In this document: one piece after another, positions 35,141 to 48,770 of the stretch
Position numbering within the stretch: position 1 is the first letter of the stretch
Layout: every line of letters starts with the position of its first letter
Assembly: GCA_040954595.2 (NCBI GenBank)
Contig: CM082593.2
Span: forward strand, 11,098,001-11,162,000
Direction: 5' to 3'
DNA: 64,000 nt
Source of the DNA: Balanoglossus misakiensis
Taxonomy: Eukaryota; Hemichordata
Made by a program: the position numbers and the translations under genes
Notes under the pieces: model-generated
Database searches by the model: none
What the model was told of the DNA's origin: nothing
The model's input: the letters and a program-made list of their open reading frames with translations, nothing else

Positions 35141-37009
35141 GAATTATGATGTAACTAGCGTCGCTTTGAAGCCTATCACATTACTGAACAGTGTTGATTT
35201 GGTGTAAGATTATAGTGAAGGCAGGGCTTATTACATTGAAAATGCTACCCAACCTTAATTACACGTATGTATATCCTTTGTCTAATCATTGGAAAAACAA
35301 TGTACATGTACCAAAGACTAAGTAGCTATTTGAAGGTGAATCGCAAGTGGGCACTTTTATTACTTAACCTCAAGCAGTCGGTTAGCTACCGTATACTAAG
35401 ACAAACATTCCTGGTGTAATTAACATCACTGTCATTAGTAATATCTATCTCCAATGAGTATCAGTTCTGCCTTTATGTTATTTTAAGTCAATTGTCAAGG
35501 TTCATGTACATATATTACAGCTTAACTGTCTTGTCAAAAACTTACGCATGTACATGTACCTAATTCTAGGCTTACCTGTAGGGTTAGAGATACAGTGTTT
35601 TATATTAATATGCATTAATATGAAACTAAAATTTGATGGTTAATTTAAGACCCCCCTGAGCAATGGTAACCTCGTTAAATATGTGCATATCTAATTCTAG
35701 GCTATTCAGCTGAAGTAGAAACCTGGACATGGACAACTTCGGGGTCAAAATCTTTTGACAAACATTTGTGTGATCTTGGGTAAACTTTGACCTACATTCC
35801 TATATTTTAGCATCCGGAGCAGATACAACCTTGACACTTGGAGTGATGGAACTATTTGATTGAGTATTATGTCTTGCCTCATTAATTATGTACTTACCTA
35901 ATGCCAGCCTAACCAATAGGGCTGGAAGTCTGGCTTTTTGGACATGATAAATTTGAGATCAACATTTTTCTACAGCAGCCAGCCTTCTCTTAAAAAGAAT
36001 GGACAATATAAAGGCTTTGATGGTATACTGAACTTTTGACTCCCTCCCTGAGACTGTGTGCCAATGACGGGATAGCCTACTCAGCGTTGGGTAGATCCTA
36101 AGAAGGCCTCAGCCAGGCATCAAATACAAAAAGCGGAAATCCAAGCTTTAATGGTGGGTTACATCGTTAACTTCCCTGCAGAGCTGATTTCTCAGACTGT
36201 GAGCCAATGACGGGTAAAGCCCCTAGGTAGGGGCCACCTAAGACAGGCCGGTCATGCTTTAATCACAAAGAAGGGCAAGTTTAGTCTTACCACAACTTTG
36301 TCTGCTGTATATGCTTCATAAAGATTGCAGAGTATTTTGAGAATACATTGTGTTAAGGCAGTGTGACCAGCTAAAAAGTACTGGCAAACACAGCCAATGT
36401 GTAATGAAAAACATCTAATTTGGCTGAATAAAAGACATAAAACACAGCAAAAGCACTGTGACTAGCTGAGACATAATACTCCATTATGCAGTTCCATCAC
36501 TCCAAGTGTCAAGGATGTATCTGTGCCGGATGCCAAGATATAGGAATGTAGGTCAAAGTTTACCCAAGATCACCCAACATTTTGTCAAAAGATTTTGACC
36601 CCAAAGTTGTCCATGTCCAGGTTTCTACCGCAACTGGATAGCCTAGAATTAGATATGTACATATTTAATGAGGTTACCATGGATCAAGGCAGTCCTAAGT
36701 AAACCATCAAATTTTTAGTTTCATGTTAATTCATGTTAATATAAAACGCTGTATCTCTAACCCACTGGTATGCCATTCTTTGTTTCATGCTACCCAATAT
36801 GGGTAAGTAGGTAAAAAGTCACCCTAGGCCATTTGAAATTTTGCTGAAAAAATCTCGTCTCTTACATATGTACATTTGGTAAAAGGGAAATTTTAATCAC
36901 GGAGTAGAACATATTCATAAAAATAGCGTCAAGGACACTGTGGTCCCATTTGAGGATTATGCGGAAACAGTGACACACCAGAATAAAAATTACAGGTGAC
37001 ATTGCAAGC

Positions 37010-37760
37010 AGATCTGCAAGCAGCAATAGCGGGCCCAAGCCAACATAGCACATAGCAACATAGCAATAAGCATATCTGCTCTGGATGCCAAGATATGGAA
37101 AAGTAGGTCAAAGGTCACCTGAGGTTATGTAAAATTTGGGCAAGAAATTTTGACCATATACTGGTCCATGTTCAACGAAAATCAAACCTATAGCCCTATT
37201 GGTTAGCCTGGAATTAGGTATGCACATAATTAATGAGATATGCAGGTGTCACAGATGACCCCAAATTTTGGCTTTTCAATTTTAGTCCCAACCCTCCAAA
37301 CGCCAAGTCTGTACCTGCTCTGGATGCCAAGATATGGTAAAGTAGGTCAAAGGTCACCTGAGGTCATGCAAAATTTGGGCAAGAAATGTTGACCCTATAC
37401 TGGTCCATGTTCAACAAAAACCAAACCTATAGCCCTAATGGTTAGCCTGGAATTAGGTATGCACATAATTAATGAGATATGCAGGTGTCACAGGTGACCC
37501 CCAATTTTGGCTTTTCAATTTAAGTCCCAACCCTCCAATCGCCAAGTCTGTACCTGCTCTGGATGCCGAGATATAGGAAAGTAGGTCAAAGGTCACCTGA
37601 GGTCACCCAAAATTTGGGCAAGAAATTTTGACCCTATACTGGTCCATGTCCCACAAGAACGAAACCTCTAGCCCTATTAGTTAGCCCGGAATTAGGTATG
37701 CACATAATTAATGTGTTAAGAAGGTGTTACAGGTGAGCCCAAAATTTTGCCTTTTATTTT
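37010..37760 (+). repeat. ~240-bp tandem repeat with DR1 nuclear-receptor motifs
   Basis: Three head-to-tail units start 'ctctggatgcc(a/g)agatat' near 37,079, 37,317 and 37,557 (period 238-240). Each unit contains AGGTCA-A-AGGTCA (37,105; 37,343; 37,583), and two of the three have a further AGGTCA four bases on. A related unit is at 62,810-63,260. Confidence 0.85.
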
Positions 37761-38107
37761 GGCTCCATTGTGCTCACTGACCAATAGACAGTCACTGTAC
37801 AGGACTATTGCACAGACCAGAATTCCACAATAAGACGTGGACATAGCTTAACCATAGAGGTATAAGTAAAGGTATAAATTTAATAAAAAGACTAAAAAAT
37901 TCATAAAAAATAAAACATCCATGATATTAACTTAACACTTACAGGTCGATGTGAGGTTGACATATGGTACATGCTTACCAATTTTTAAAGCAATCTGACG
38001 AGTAGTTGTTGACTTTCAGAGTTTTGATAAATTTCACATTTTCCCAGCTAATTTGCATATTTTTGGGCCTGGCAACTTCGTTTGGACAAACTCCCATCTA
38101 CAGCCCA

Positions 38108-38240
38108 GCCTGCACCTACACACCAAATATTGAGGTGATACGCGCAGCGGTTTTCAAGTTTTTGATGTGGACGGACATACAGACATACATCCATACATCC
38201 ATCCATCCATCCATCCATCCATCCATCCATACATACATAC
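38108..38240 (+). repeat. Repeat 3'-tail with (CCAT)n microsatellite
   Basis: 'caccaaatattgaggtgata' then 'cagcggttttcaagttttt' is followed by gatgtggacggacatacag and about nine CCAT units. It is cognate with 9,372-9,475. Confidence 0.5.
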
Positions 38241-40559
38241 AGACGCAACCGATCCCATAAGGTCCCATGGTATACATGCCTATACCAATGGGACCTAAAA
38301 AATATTTGAGGGAAAGAAGGAAGTTTTTCATAGCTTTGGTGCGTCAAATAGTAGAGAGGTTCCCTTGTTATCCTTAGACTCAAACTCAGAGTTTCCAATC
38401 TTTCAGTATTTTCATGATATTACTTTCCATCTTAGATTTGTTCATCTAAACAAACTGACTGATAGGTATACATGAACATTTTATTGACTAATGAATGTGC
38501 CTGTATGTTGCAATTTAAAGAAGTCAGATATTAAACGAGCGCCACACCTGTTTTAATCAGCCTCCATATGGAGGGTACACATCGCAGAGAGATGACAAAC
38601 CCCATGCAAATTCAAGTAATATGGCTCAATGGTGCTGATTTTAAAGGATAGGTGGATGATTTGAAAAATGTTATTGTGGAAAAAGATGTGTAAAATTTGG
38701 CAGCTTGTGAGGCTTTAATTGTAAAATCTTTGAAATGTGTTTTACTCTTTAGGTCCAATTTTGTATATGTCAATATACCATTGGGACCAATGTGAAATTG
38801 TTCTAAACTCAGAAACTCAAGAAGGTACTGGTCAGATTGCTTTAGAAATTGGTGTGTATTTATGTTATTGAGACTTTATACAGATTTTATTTTTCATTTT
38901 TGAAGTATATTTTTGGGGTGATTTTGGTCGTCATATACTCAGAAACCTCTACCCACATTTTTTTTAAAATTTGGTTTGCATGTTCTTAGGTGTGATTTTA
39001 TGACAATTTAACAAACCCAGTGATGGAAGTGACAATATTGTTTTTTTTTTTTTTTGGCAATTTCTGCCATTTTTGTCTGATTGCTTTGCAATTTAGTTTG
39101 CAGTTTCTAGGGAATTCTTACTGTGGTGCACAAAATTCACAAAGGTGATTTACTATCCTCATGCGCTTTGTTGAACTGGCACCCTGTTGCAAAACAGACA
39201 TTACAACACTCTTTGAATTGAATTCATAGCTACCAATTTTTCGGGGGTGTAGCACCTTTTTTATGCCTAAAACTTTGATCGAGAACTTCAAATTAAATGC
39301 AACCCTCCAAATATTTGCAATATTTCAGGTATAATGATTTAATTTTAAAGCATAAATTTTGATGTATTCATAATCATTAAGAGAAACACATTTTGAAAAT
39401 AGAATATTAATCACACTAGCAGTCATAATACTTTTGAATCATCACTAAAGAACATATAGAAAAATTAAACAGGTTTTAATTATTTATATTTGAACGCAAA
39501 GCGTAAATTCCCTTGTGCCATGGAATTGACAATCTGCAACTGGTGGGGTCCTTCTGCCAGTAAAAAGCATCAGATAAATTCTGCATGCTCATCACCGAGG
39601 CAATTTAGGTGTACTTTTGTACTTTGAGAACTGTCGGTTTTCGCAACTGAAACTATGTTCACAGGACAGAGGAAAAACTAGAATGACAACAGCTATGTAA
39701 GCTAACAAAAGGAACACAGAGCATAGTTCTCCATACTCACATTTTAATGCAATAATTTTTGCTGAAACTGGGGCGTCCGTGGGCAGGCAAAGGCAGTTCT
39801 AACTCGACTTGCAAATAAGGCCCATGTCTCTTGTTCGCTGAGATTGTCTGGTTCTAATAATAGCTGTAAGAACTTGATCATTGACCGAACTGTTGGTTCA
39901 ATTTTGCAACATTTTATGATTTCAAGCTGTGCAATATTTGCAACTCAGTTTCAACTTTGGTTGGAGGGATGATGATGAAGCCATTTCACTGACAAAATAG
40001 CGCTACTGACTGATGTCAATGTTTGTTTACAGTCGAATGCATTGCCATCATAAAAATACATGTGAGAAATTTCTTATGTGTATGATACACACTTTTGTGC
40101 ATGACTGCAAACTCTGTTACAGTTGTGAAATTCTAAGGGTTGAATTCATTGGGTAGAATTCATGTTTTTTGGATTCTTAAACAACCAGTCACGAAAGCTA
40201 AGTGGTTACCTCAGAGAAACTGTGTTAAATTTGGTCATCAATTGCTTTAAATCACACAAGACATTCCCAGAGCTAAAGTTACTGCAGCAGTCAGTTTCAA
40301 CTCAGCTTGCAAATTGGGATCATGTCTTGTGTTCATCGAGACTGTCTGTAGTCGAGTTGACAGTCCTATGGGGTCAATGATGAACCTACAAATGTTCTTT
40401 CCAATGAAATTGTTATAAATCTAATATTCAGGATTTGCATTCATACCTTAAACAATATAACTGTATTGCAAATATGGCAACTCTTCTAAGTTACATTGGA
40501 ACACCTTCTCGCCACTGTTTGTGCCAAAATGGTGAATAAGCTTTCATTTTCAAGCCTTA

Positions 40560-41290
40560 ACATAGGCACCCAAAACAAGACAACAGCATTGCAAATATGG
40601 CATTTTTTGTTCAACTCTTCTCATTTGCATAGTCCAAAATGGCCGCCAAACTCCACTAACATGTAAATTTCCTATGGTCGTCTTAAATAGCGTGTAGTAT
40701 CGCATTTGAAGGGTTTTCATCAATATGGGTACCTAAAACAATTTCAACGTGGTTGACATTGCAATGTTAGACAGCTGTTCTAATTTGCATAATCTAGAAT
40801 GGCCGACAAACTTCTCTAACATGTAAATTTACTATGGTTGTCTTTAATAGTGTGTAATATCGCATTTGCAGGGTTTTCATCAATATGGGTACCTAAAACA
40901 ATTTCAACGTCGTTGACATGGCAATATTAGACAGCTGTTCTAATTTGCATAATCCAAAATGGCCACCAAACTCTTCTTAAATGTAAATTTCCCTGTTTTG
41001 TCTTATATGGTGCCTAAAATCGCATTTGCAGGGTTTTCATCAATATGGGTAACTAAAACAATTTCAGCATGGTTGACATGGCAATATTAGACAACTGTTC
41101 TAATTTGCATAATCCAAAATGGCTGACAAACTTCTCTAACATGTAAATTTCCCTGGTTTGTCTTATATGGTGTGTAATATCGCATTTTCACGGTTTTAAT
41201 TAATATGGGTACCTAAAACAATTTCAACGTGGTTGACATGGCAATATTAGACAACTGTTCTAATTTGCATAATTCGAACACCTGCTGGAT
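40560..41290. repeat. 160-bp tandem repeat, about 4.5 units
   Basis: The phrase '(c/t)aatatgggtaacctaaaaca'-type recurs at 40,721, 40,881, 41,041 and 41,201, exactly 160 bp apart. Each unit holds 'aatccaaaatggccgcc'. The left arm has only about two units (870-1,110), also 160 bp apart. Confidence 0.9.
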
Positions 41291-41883
41291 AATTTAATTT
41301 TTGCCCTTCTTGTCCCATGATTATATGTGTAATATCTCATTTTCAATGTGTTTACATGTATATATGCAGAATCCATTTCAAACTAAGTGGGCATATTGTA
41401 GCGCCAATCTTATTTCTTAATCCGCACCACAGAACTGATGCAAGGTTTAGGACTGGAAATGTATGTGGCCATTGGCCGACACCCCGGGCGAGAGGTCTCC
41501 AATTATTTTCAGCACGTAGTGTGCTTCCCGGTTGATAACATCAATATGTGTAAATGCCAAAAACCCGACCTATTGTAATACCAGTCAAATTTTCTTTTTC
41601 ATTTACCATTTTTCTCTTGCATATGAAGGTTTTTCTTAAAGAGTACATACCCATATACATTTGTATGGGAGCACACATCCCCATCCCCTGCCAACAATAA
41701 TTGGACAACTTTATTCTTCTTATACTTCTTTTTAGTCTAAACATTCATATAGAGAAGGCAACATGTTCTTGAAGCTGCTGACTATGGAAATATGATGAAG
41801 TACATTTTCCTAGTTGTACATGTACAGTATGATAGGCCCAATGTACCAATTGGAGATGTGTGCCTTACAGGCAACATACATGT

Positions 41884-44800
41884 AGCTCTGCATGGGCTGG
41901 TTAATCAATGTTGACGCAAAGGTTGACCCTACCAAACACTCAAAATTAATGGGCACGACACTGGCCACTAGCTCTGCATGGCCTGGTTAATCAATGTTGA
42001 CGCAAAGGTTGACCCCACCAAACACTCAAAATTGATGGGCACGACACTGGCCACTAGCTCTGCATGGCCTGGTTAATCAATGTTGACGCAAAGGTTGACC
42101 CCACCAAACACTCAAAATTGATGGGCACGACACTGGCCACTAGCTCTGCATGGCCTGGTTAATCAATGTTGACGCAAAGGTTGACCCCACCAAACACTCA
42201 AAATTGATGGGCACGACACTGGCCACTAGCTCTGCATGGCCTGGTTAATCAATGTTGACGCAAAGGTTGACCCCACCAAACACTCAAAATTGATGGGCAC
42301 GACACTGGCCACTAGCTCTGCATGGCCTGGTTAATCAATGTTGACGCAAAGGTTGACCCCACCAAACACTCAAAATTGATGGGCACGACACTGGCCACTA
42401 GCTCTGCATGGCCTGGTTAATCAATGTTGACGCAAAGGTTGACCCCACCAAACACTCAAAATTGATGGGCACGACACTGGCCACTAGCTCTGCATGGCCT
42501 GGTTAATCAATGTTGACGCAAAGGTTGACCCCACCAAACACTCAAAATTGATGGGCACGACACTGGCCACTAGCTCTGCATGGCCTGGTTAATCAATGTT
42601 GACGCAAAGGTTGACCCCACCAAACACTCAAAATTGATGGGCACGACACTGGCCACTAGCTCTGCATGGCCTGGTTAATCAATGTTGACGCAAAGGTTGA
42701 CCCCACCAAACACTCAAAATTAATGGGCACGACACTGGCCACTAGCTCTGCATGGCCTGGTTAATCAATGTTGACGCAAAGGTTGACCCCACCAAACACT
42801 CAAAATTGATGGGCACGACACTGGCCACTAGCTCTGCATGGCCTGGCTAATCAAGGTTGACGCAAAGGTTGACCCCACCAAACACTCAAAATTGATGGGC
42901 ACGACACTGGCCCCTAGCTCTGCATGGCCTGGCTAATCAAGGTTGACGCAAAGGTTGACCCCACCAAACACTCAAAATTAATGGGCACGACACTGGCCAC
43001 TAGCTCTGCATGGCCTGGTTAATCAATGTTGACGCAAAGGTTGACCCCACCAAACACTCAAAATTGATGGGCACGACACTGGCCACTAGCTCTGCATGGC
43101 CTGGTTAATCAATGTTGACGCAAAGGTTGACCCCACCAAACACTCAAAATTGATGGGCACGACACTGGCCACTAGCTCTGCATGGCCTGGTTAATCAATG
43201 TTGACGCAAAGGTTGACCCCACCAAACACTCAAAATTGATGGGCACAACACTGGCCACTAGCTCTGCATGGCCTGGTTAATCAATGTTGACGCAAAGGTT
43301 GACCCCACCAAACACTCAAAATTGATGGGCACGACACTGGCCACTAGCTCTGCATGGCCTGGTTAATCAATGTTGACGCAAAGGTTGACCCCACCAAACA
43401 CTCAAAATTGATGGGCACGACACTGGCCACTAGCTCTGCATGGCCTGGTTAATCAATGTTGACGCAAAGGTTGACCCCACCAAACACTCAAAATTGATGG
43501 GCACGACACTGGCCACTAGCTCTGCATGGCCTGGTTAATCAATGTTGACGCAAAGGTTGACCCCACCAAACACTCAAAATTGATGGGCACGACACTGGCC
43601 ACTAGCTCTGCATGGCCTGGTTAATCAATGTTGACGCAAAGGTTGACCCCACCAAACACTCAAAATTAATGGGCACGACACTGGCCACTAGCTCTGCATG
43701 GCCTGGTTAATCAATGTTGACGCAAAGGTTGACCCCACCAAACACTCAAAATTGATGGGCACGACACTGGCCACTAGCTCTGCATGGCCTGGTTAATCAA
43801 TGTTGACGCAAAGGTTGACCCCACCAAATACTCAAAATTGATGGGCACGACACTGGCCACTAGCTCTGCATGGCCTGGTTAATCAATGTTGACGCAAAGG
43901 TTGACCCCACCAAATACTCAAAATTGATGGGCACAACACTGGCCCCTAGCTCTGCATGGCCTGGCTAATCAAGGTTGACGCAAAGGTTGACCCCACCAAA
44001 CACTCAAAATTAATGGGCGCGACACTGGCCACTAGCTCTGGCCTGGCTAATCAATGTTGACGCAAAGGTTGACCCCACCAAACACTCAAAATTGATGGGC
44101 ACGACACTGGCCACTAGCTCTGGCCTGGCTAATCAAGGTTGACGCAAGGGTTGACCCCACCAAACACTCAAAATTAATGGGCGCAACACTGGCCACTAAG
44201 CTCTGGCCTGGCTAATCAATGTTGACGCAGGGGTTGACCCCACCAAACACTCATAATTGATGGGCACGACACTGGCCACTAGCTCTGGCCTGGCTAATCA
44301 AGGTTGACGCAAGGGTTGACCCCACCAAACACTCAAAATTTATGGGCACGACACTGGCCACTAAGCTCTGGCCTGGTTAATCAATGTTGACGCAAAGGTT
44401 GACCCCACCAAACACTCAAAATTAATGGGCACGACACTGGCCACTAAGCTCTGGCCTGGTTAATCAATGTTGACGCAAAGGTTGACCCCACCAAACAAAA
44501 TTAATGGGCACGACACTGGCCACTAAGCTCTGGCCTGGTTAATCAATGTTGACGCAAAGGTTGACCCCACCAAACACTCAAAATTAATGGGCACGACACT
44601 GGCCACTAGCTCTGCATGGCCTGGTTTATCAATGTTGACGCAAAGGTTGACCCCACCAAACACTCAAAATTGATGGGCACGACACTGGCCACTAGCTCTG
44701 CATGGCCTGGTTAATCAATGTTGACGCAAAGGTTGACCCCACCAAACACTCAAAATTAATGGGCACGACACTGGCCACTAGCTCTGCATGGCCTGGTTAA

Positions 44801-47568
44801 TCAATGTTGACGCAAAGGTTGACCCCACCAAACACTCAAAATTAATGGGCACGACACTGGCCACTAGCTCTGCATGGCCTGGTTTATCAATGTTGACGCA
44901 AAGGTTGACCCCACCAAACACTCAAAATTGATGGGCACGACACTGGCCACTAGCTCTGCATGGCCTGGTTAATCAATGTTGACGCAAAGGTTGACCCCAC
45001 CAAACACTCAAAATTAATGGGCACGACACTGGCCACTAGCTCTGCATGGCCTGGTTTATCAATGTTGACGCAAAGGTTGACCCCACCAAACACTCAAAAT
45101 TGATGGGCACGACACTGGCCACTAGCTCTGCATGGCCTGGTTAATCCAGGTTGACGCAAGGGTTAACCCCACCAAACACTCAAAATTAATGGGCGCGACA
45201 CTGGCCACTAAGCTCTGGCCTGGCTAATCAATGTTGACGCAGGGGTTGACCCCACCAAACACTCATAATTGATGGGCACGACACTGGCCACTAGCTCTGG
45301 CCTGGCTAATCAAGGTTGACGCAAGGGTTGACCCCACCAAACACTCAAAATTTATGGGCACGACACTGGCCACTAAGCTCTGGCCTGGTTAATCAATGTT
45401 GACGCAAAGGTTGACCCCACCAAACACTCAAAATTAATGGGCACGACACTGGCCACTAGCTCTGCATGGCCTGGTTTATCAATGTTGACGCAAAGGTTGA
45501 CCCCACCAAACACTCAAAATTGATGGGCACGACACTGGCCACTAGCTCTGCATGGCCTGGTTAATCAATGTTGACGCAAAGGTTGACCCCACCAAACACT
45601 CAAAATTAATGGGCACAACACTGGCCACTAGCTCTGCATGGCCTGGTTAATCAATGTTGACGCAAAGGTTGACCCCACCAAACACTCAAAATTAATGGGC
45701 ACGACACTGGCCACTAGCTCTGCATGGCCTGGTTAATCAATGTTGACGCAAAGGTTGACCCCACCAAACACTCAAAATTGATGGGCACGACACTGGCCAC
45801 TAGCTCTGCATGGCCTGATTAATCAATGTTGACGCAAAGGTTGACCCCACCAAACACTCATAATTGAAGGGCACGACACTGGCCACTAGCTCTGGCCTGG
45901 CTAATCAAGGTTGACGCAAGGGTTGACCCCACCAAACACTCAAAATTGATGGGCGCGACACTCGCCACTAGCTCTGGCCTGGCTAATCAATGTTGACGCA
46001 AGGGTTGACCCCACCAAACACTCAAAATTGATGGGCGCGACACTGGCCACTAGCTCTGGCCTGGCTAATCAATGTTGACGCAAGGGTTGACCCCACCAAA
46101 CACTCAAAATTAATGGGCGCGACACTGGCCACTAGCTCTGGCCTGGCTAATCAATGTTGACGCAAGGGTTGACCCCACCAAACACTCAAAATTGATGGGC
46201 ACGACACTGGCCACTAGCTCTGGCGTGGCTAATCAAGGTTGACGCAAAGGTTGACCCCACCAAACACTCAAAATTGATGGGCGCGACACTGGCCCCTAGC
46301 TCTGGCCTGGCTAATCCAGGTTGACGCAAGGGTTAACCCCACCAAACACTCAAAATTAATGGGCGCGACACTGGCCACTAAGCTCTGGCCTGGCTAATCA
46401 ATGTTGACGCAGGGGTTGACCCCACCAAACACTCACAATTGATGGGCACGACACTGGCCACTAGCTCTGGCCTGGCTAATCAAGGTTGACGCAAGGGTTG
46501 ACCCCACCAAACACTCAAAATTTATGGGCACGACACTGGCCACTAAGCTCTGGCCTGGTTAATCAATGTTGACGCAAAGGTTGACCCCACCAAACACTCA
46601 AAATTAATGGGCACGACACTGGCCACTAAGCTCTGGCCTGGTTAATCAATGTTGACGCAAAGGTTGACCCCACCAAACACTCAAAATTAATGGGCACGAC
46701 ACTGGCCACTAAGCTCTGGCCTGGTTAATCAATGTTGACGCAAAGGTTGACCCCACCAAACACACAAAATTAATGGGCACGACACTGGCCACTAGCTCTG
46801 CATGGCCTGGTTTATCAATGTTGACGCAAAGGTTGACCCCACCAAACACTCAAAATTGATGAGCACGACACTGGCCACTAGCTCTGCATGGCCTGATTAA
46901 TCAATGTTGACGCAAAGGTTGACCCCACCAAACACTCAAAATTAATGGGCACGACACTGGCCACTAGCTCTGCATGGCCTGGTTAATCAATGTTGACGCA
47001 AAGGTTGACCCCACCAAACACTCAAAATTAATGGGCACGACACTGGCCACTAGCTCTGCATGGCCTGGTTTATCAATGTTGACGCAAAGGTTGACCCCAC
47101 CAAACACTCAAAATTGATGGGCACGACACTGGCCACTAGCTCTGCATGGCCTGGTTAATCAATGTTGACGCAAAGGTTGACCCCACCAAACACTCAAAAT
47201 TAATGGGCACGACACTGGCCACTAGCTCTGCATGGCCTGGTTTATCAATGTTGACGCAAAGGTTGACCCCACCAAACACTCAAAATTGATGGGCACGACA
47301 CTGGCCACTAGCTCTGCATGGCCTGGTTAATCAATGTTGACGCAAAGGTTGACCCCACCAAACACTCAAAATTAATGGGCACAACACTGGCCACTAGCTC
47401 TGCATGGCCTGGTTAATCAATGTTGACGCAAAGGTTGACCCCACCAAACACTCAAAATTAATGGGCACGACACTGGCCACTAGCTCTGCATGGCCTGGTT
47501 AATCAATGTTGACGCAAAGGTTGACCCCACCAAACACTCAAAATTAATGGGCACGACACTGGCCACTA
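41884..47568. repeat. 86-bp satellite array, about 66 units
   Basis: The unit begins AGCTCTGCATGGCCTGG and continues through 'ttaatcaatgttgacgcaaag', 'gttgaccccaccaaacactc' and 'gggcacgacactggccact'. The first starts are 41,884, 41,970 and 42,056. Most units in the first 2 kb are identical. From about 44,030 onward, shorter variants lacking 'catg' and carrying 'ctaatcaaggttgacgcaagg' occur in clusters (44,035-44,340; 45,140-45,340; 45,890-46,520), giving a higher-order pattern. The unit has no long open frame. Confidence 0.98.
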
Positions 47569-48100
47569 CATGTATTTGTGATATTTTACATGGTTAACCA
47601 CGCCTTGAGAAAAGTAATTATAAGAGAACTTTGTTTCCAAAGTTAGGGGAGAATAATCTAACGGGAGATGGGAGTACCTCAGGCTACTGAGCTCGTTCCC
47701 TTCCTCATGTACTTTGCTGGGCGTATTTGATGTACTATAATAATTCCGGACAATAAATGAACGTAAATCAGATACGTTTCTCCGTGGATCACGGTTCTCG
47801 TCAGAGCCCGTTACCTCATCGCTACAGATTCCCCGATGCATGAACAATCATGAGAAACCAGCGGTAATACAAGTGTCACGATTGAGTTTTAACGATCATA
47901 GATCTTGTTTATGATTACGTAAGAAGTCATTCACTTATATGGTTTTAGTCCAGTATTGACATTGGTACTTGACCCAGAGTAAACAAGATTGTGTAATTGA
48001 TACATGTCAGAACGAGATAGAGATATCACGCGCTAAGTTCATGTTTAAGAAATATCAAGATGACGTGTTCCTTTTATGACTTAATACTTGACTAACGTAT
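47569..48100. other. Region right of the satellite, no gene recognised
   Basis: A 93-codon minus-strand frame (47,566-47,847) overlaps the last satellite bases and shows no known domain. It may belong to the decayed LINE that follows, but I see no motif to support that. Confidence 0.3.
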
Positions 48101-48109
48101 TAATAAGGT

Positions 48110-48770
48110 GTGGTGAAATTTGAGATCACACATTTATCACCGGAGATCCGTGATGGGAGTCAACGAGCATGGATCGAGTCGTGTAATTCTTACGTGTGAC
48201 CAGTAATAAACCAGAACTTTGTGTTACTCGGAAAACTTCTTGCAAGTCTCTGTCTACGAAAGATTTACGATCTGCCGGGTACCTCTCTCGGACTTTATGA
48301 ATATGTTGGGTGGAGAAGGAGATGGAGAGAATGTACGCCGTCAGCTTTCGGACGTGGCTGATTCCCAACAGAAGCCGATGAGGTAAACGTCCGGAGGACG
48401 ACCGGCCGTAACAACAAACTGCATGAATTAAAGTTCAACAATCCTTAGAAGACAGGAACGTCAGAGGTTGAATCTTGATGGGAAAAGGCGAGGTATCGCT
48501 GGTTATCATCGGCGTACTGATGAAATTGTAGGATGTGGGGACGAATCGGTTTACTATAAAGTTGGGCTATATAAATGGTGAACAACAGAGGGGCAGTGGC
48601 ACCCCGTATACGAGAGGTGACTGTGAACTTGCAGTGTTTTCGATGATTACAGTTTGATATCTATATTGAAGGTAAGATGTAAACCATGTTAGTACTGTGT
48701 CTGAGATGCCAAGGTTCGATAGTCTACAAAGAAGTATCCTGTGATGCAAATGTACAACTGAAGAAAAAAG
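48110..48770 (-). pseudogene. Decayed LINE reverse transcriptase fragment (CR1/L2-like)
   Basis: Reading the minus strand from 48,770: HHRILLCRLSNLGIS, WFTSYLQYRYQTV and GVP are reverse-transcriptase fingers/palm blocks. After a one-base shift near 48,590, LFTIYIAQLYS and LQFHQYADDNQRYL follow, holding the catalytic YADD (about 48,505-48,520). After further shifts, 48,126-48,368 resembles the post-RT region of such elements (IHKVRERY, LLLVTRK, HHGSPV). The usual QGSVLG after GVP is lost. The 5' and 3' parts are missing. The QFH-YADD context is typical of CR1/L2-like families in chordates and other deuterostomes. Confidence 0.8.

Larger units (their letters stand above)
31044..40210. mobile_element. 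~9.2-kb segment with internal inverted ends (right copy)
   Basis: This is the same segment as 1,435-10,466 in the opposite orientation. Its ends, from 31,044 inward and from 40,210 inward, are inverted copies over about 2 kb. The outer part of these ends is roughly 85% identical by eye, but the stretch 31,300-31,770 against 39,480-39,950 is about 95-98% identical, which suggests patchy homogenisation. The interior contains the hAT-like foldback and the 240-bp tandem array. No coding capacity was recognised. Confidence 0.5.
30340..41885. repeat. Outer palindrome, right arm
   Basis: This is the inverted partner of 190-11,395. It differs from the left arm by a hAT-like insertion (33,538-35,028), a 240-bp tandem array (37,010-37,760) and more copies of a 160-bp tandem unit (40,560-41,290). 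The left arm differs by a Harbinger-type MITE (1,638-2,476). The homology stops where the 86-bp satellite begins. No supported gene is present; the short ORFs here are not conserved between the two arms. Confidence 0.85.

Noticed and set aside
42000-42090. HNF1-like site (GGTTAATCAATGTTGAC) in each satellite unit
   Set aside because: Only the first half fits the GTTAATNATTAAC consensus, so it is too weak to report as a binding site.
41884-47568. CRISPR-like regular repeats
   Set aside because: The 86-bp units are contiguous with no unique spacers, in an animal genome. It is a satellite.
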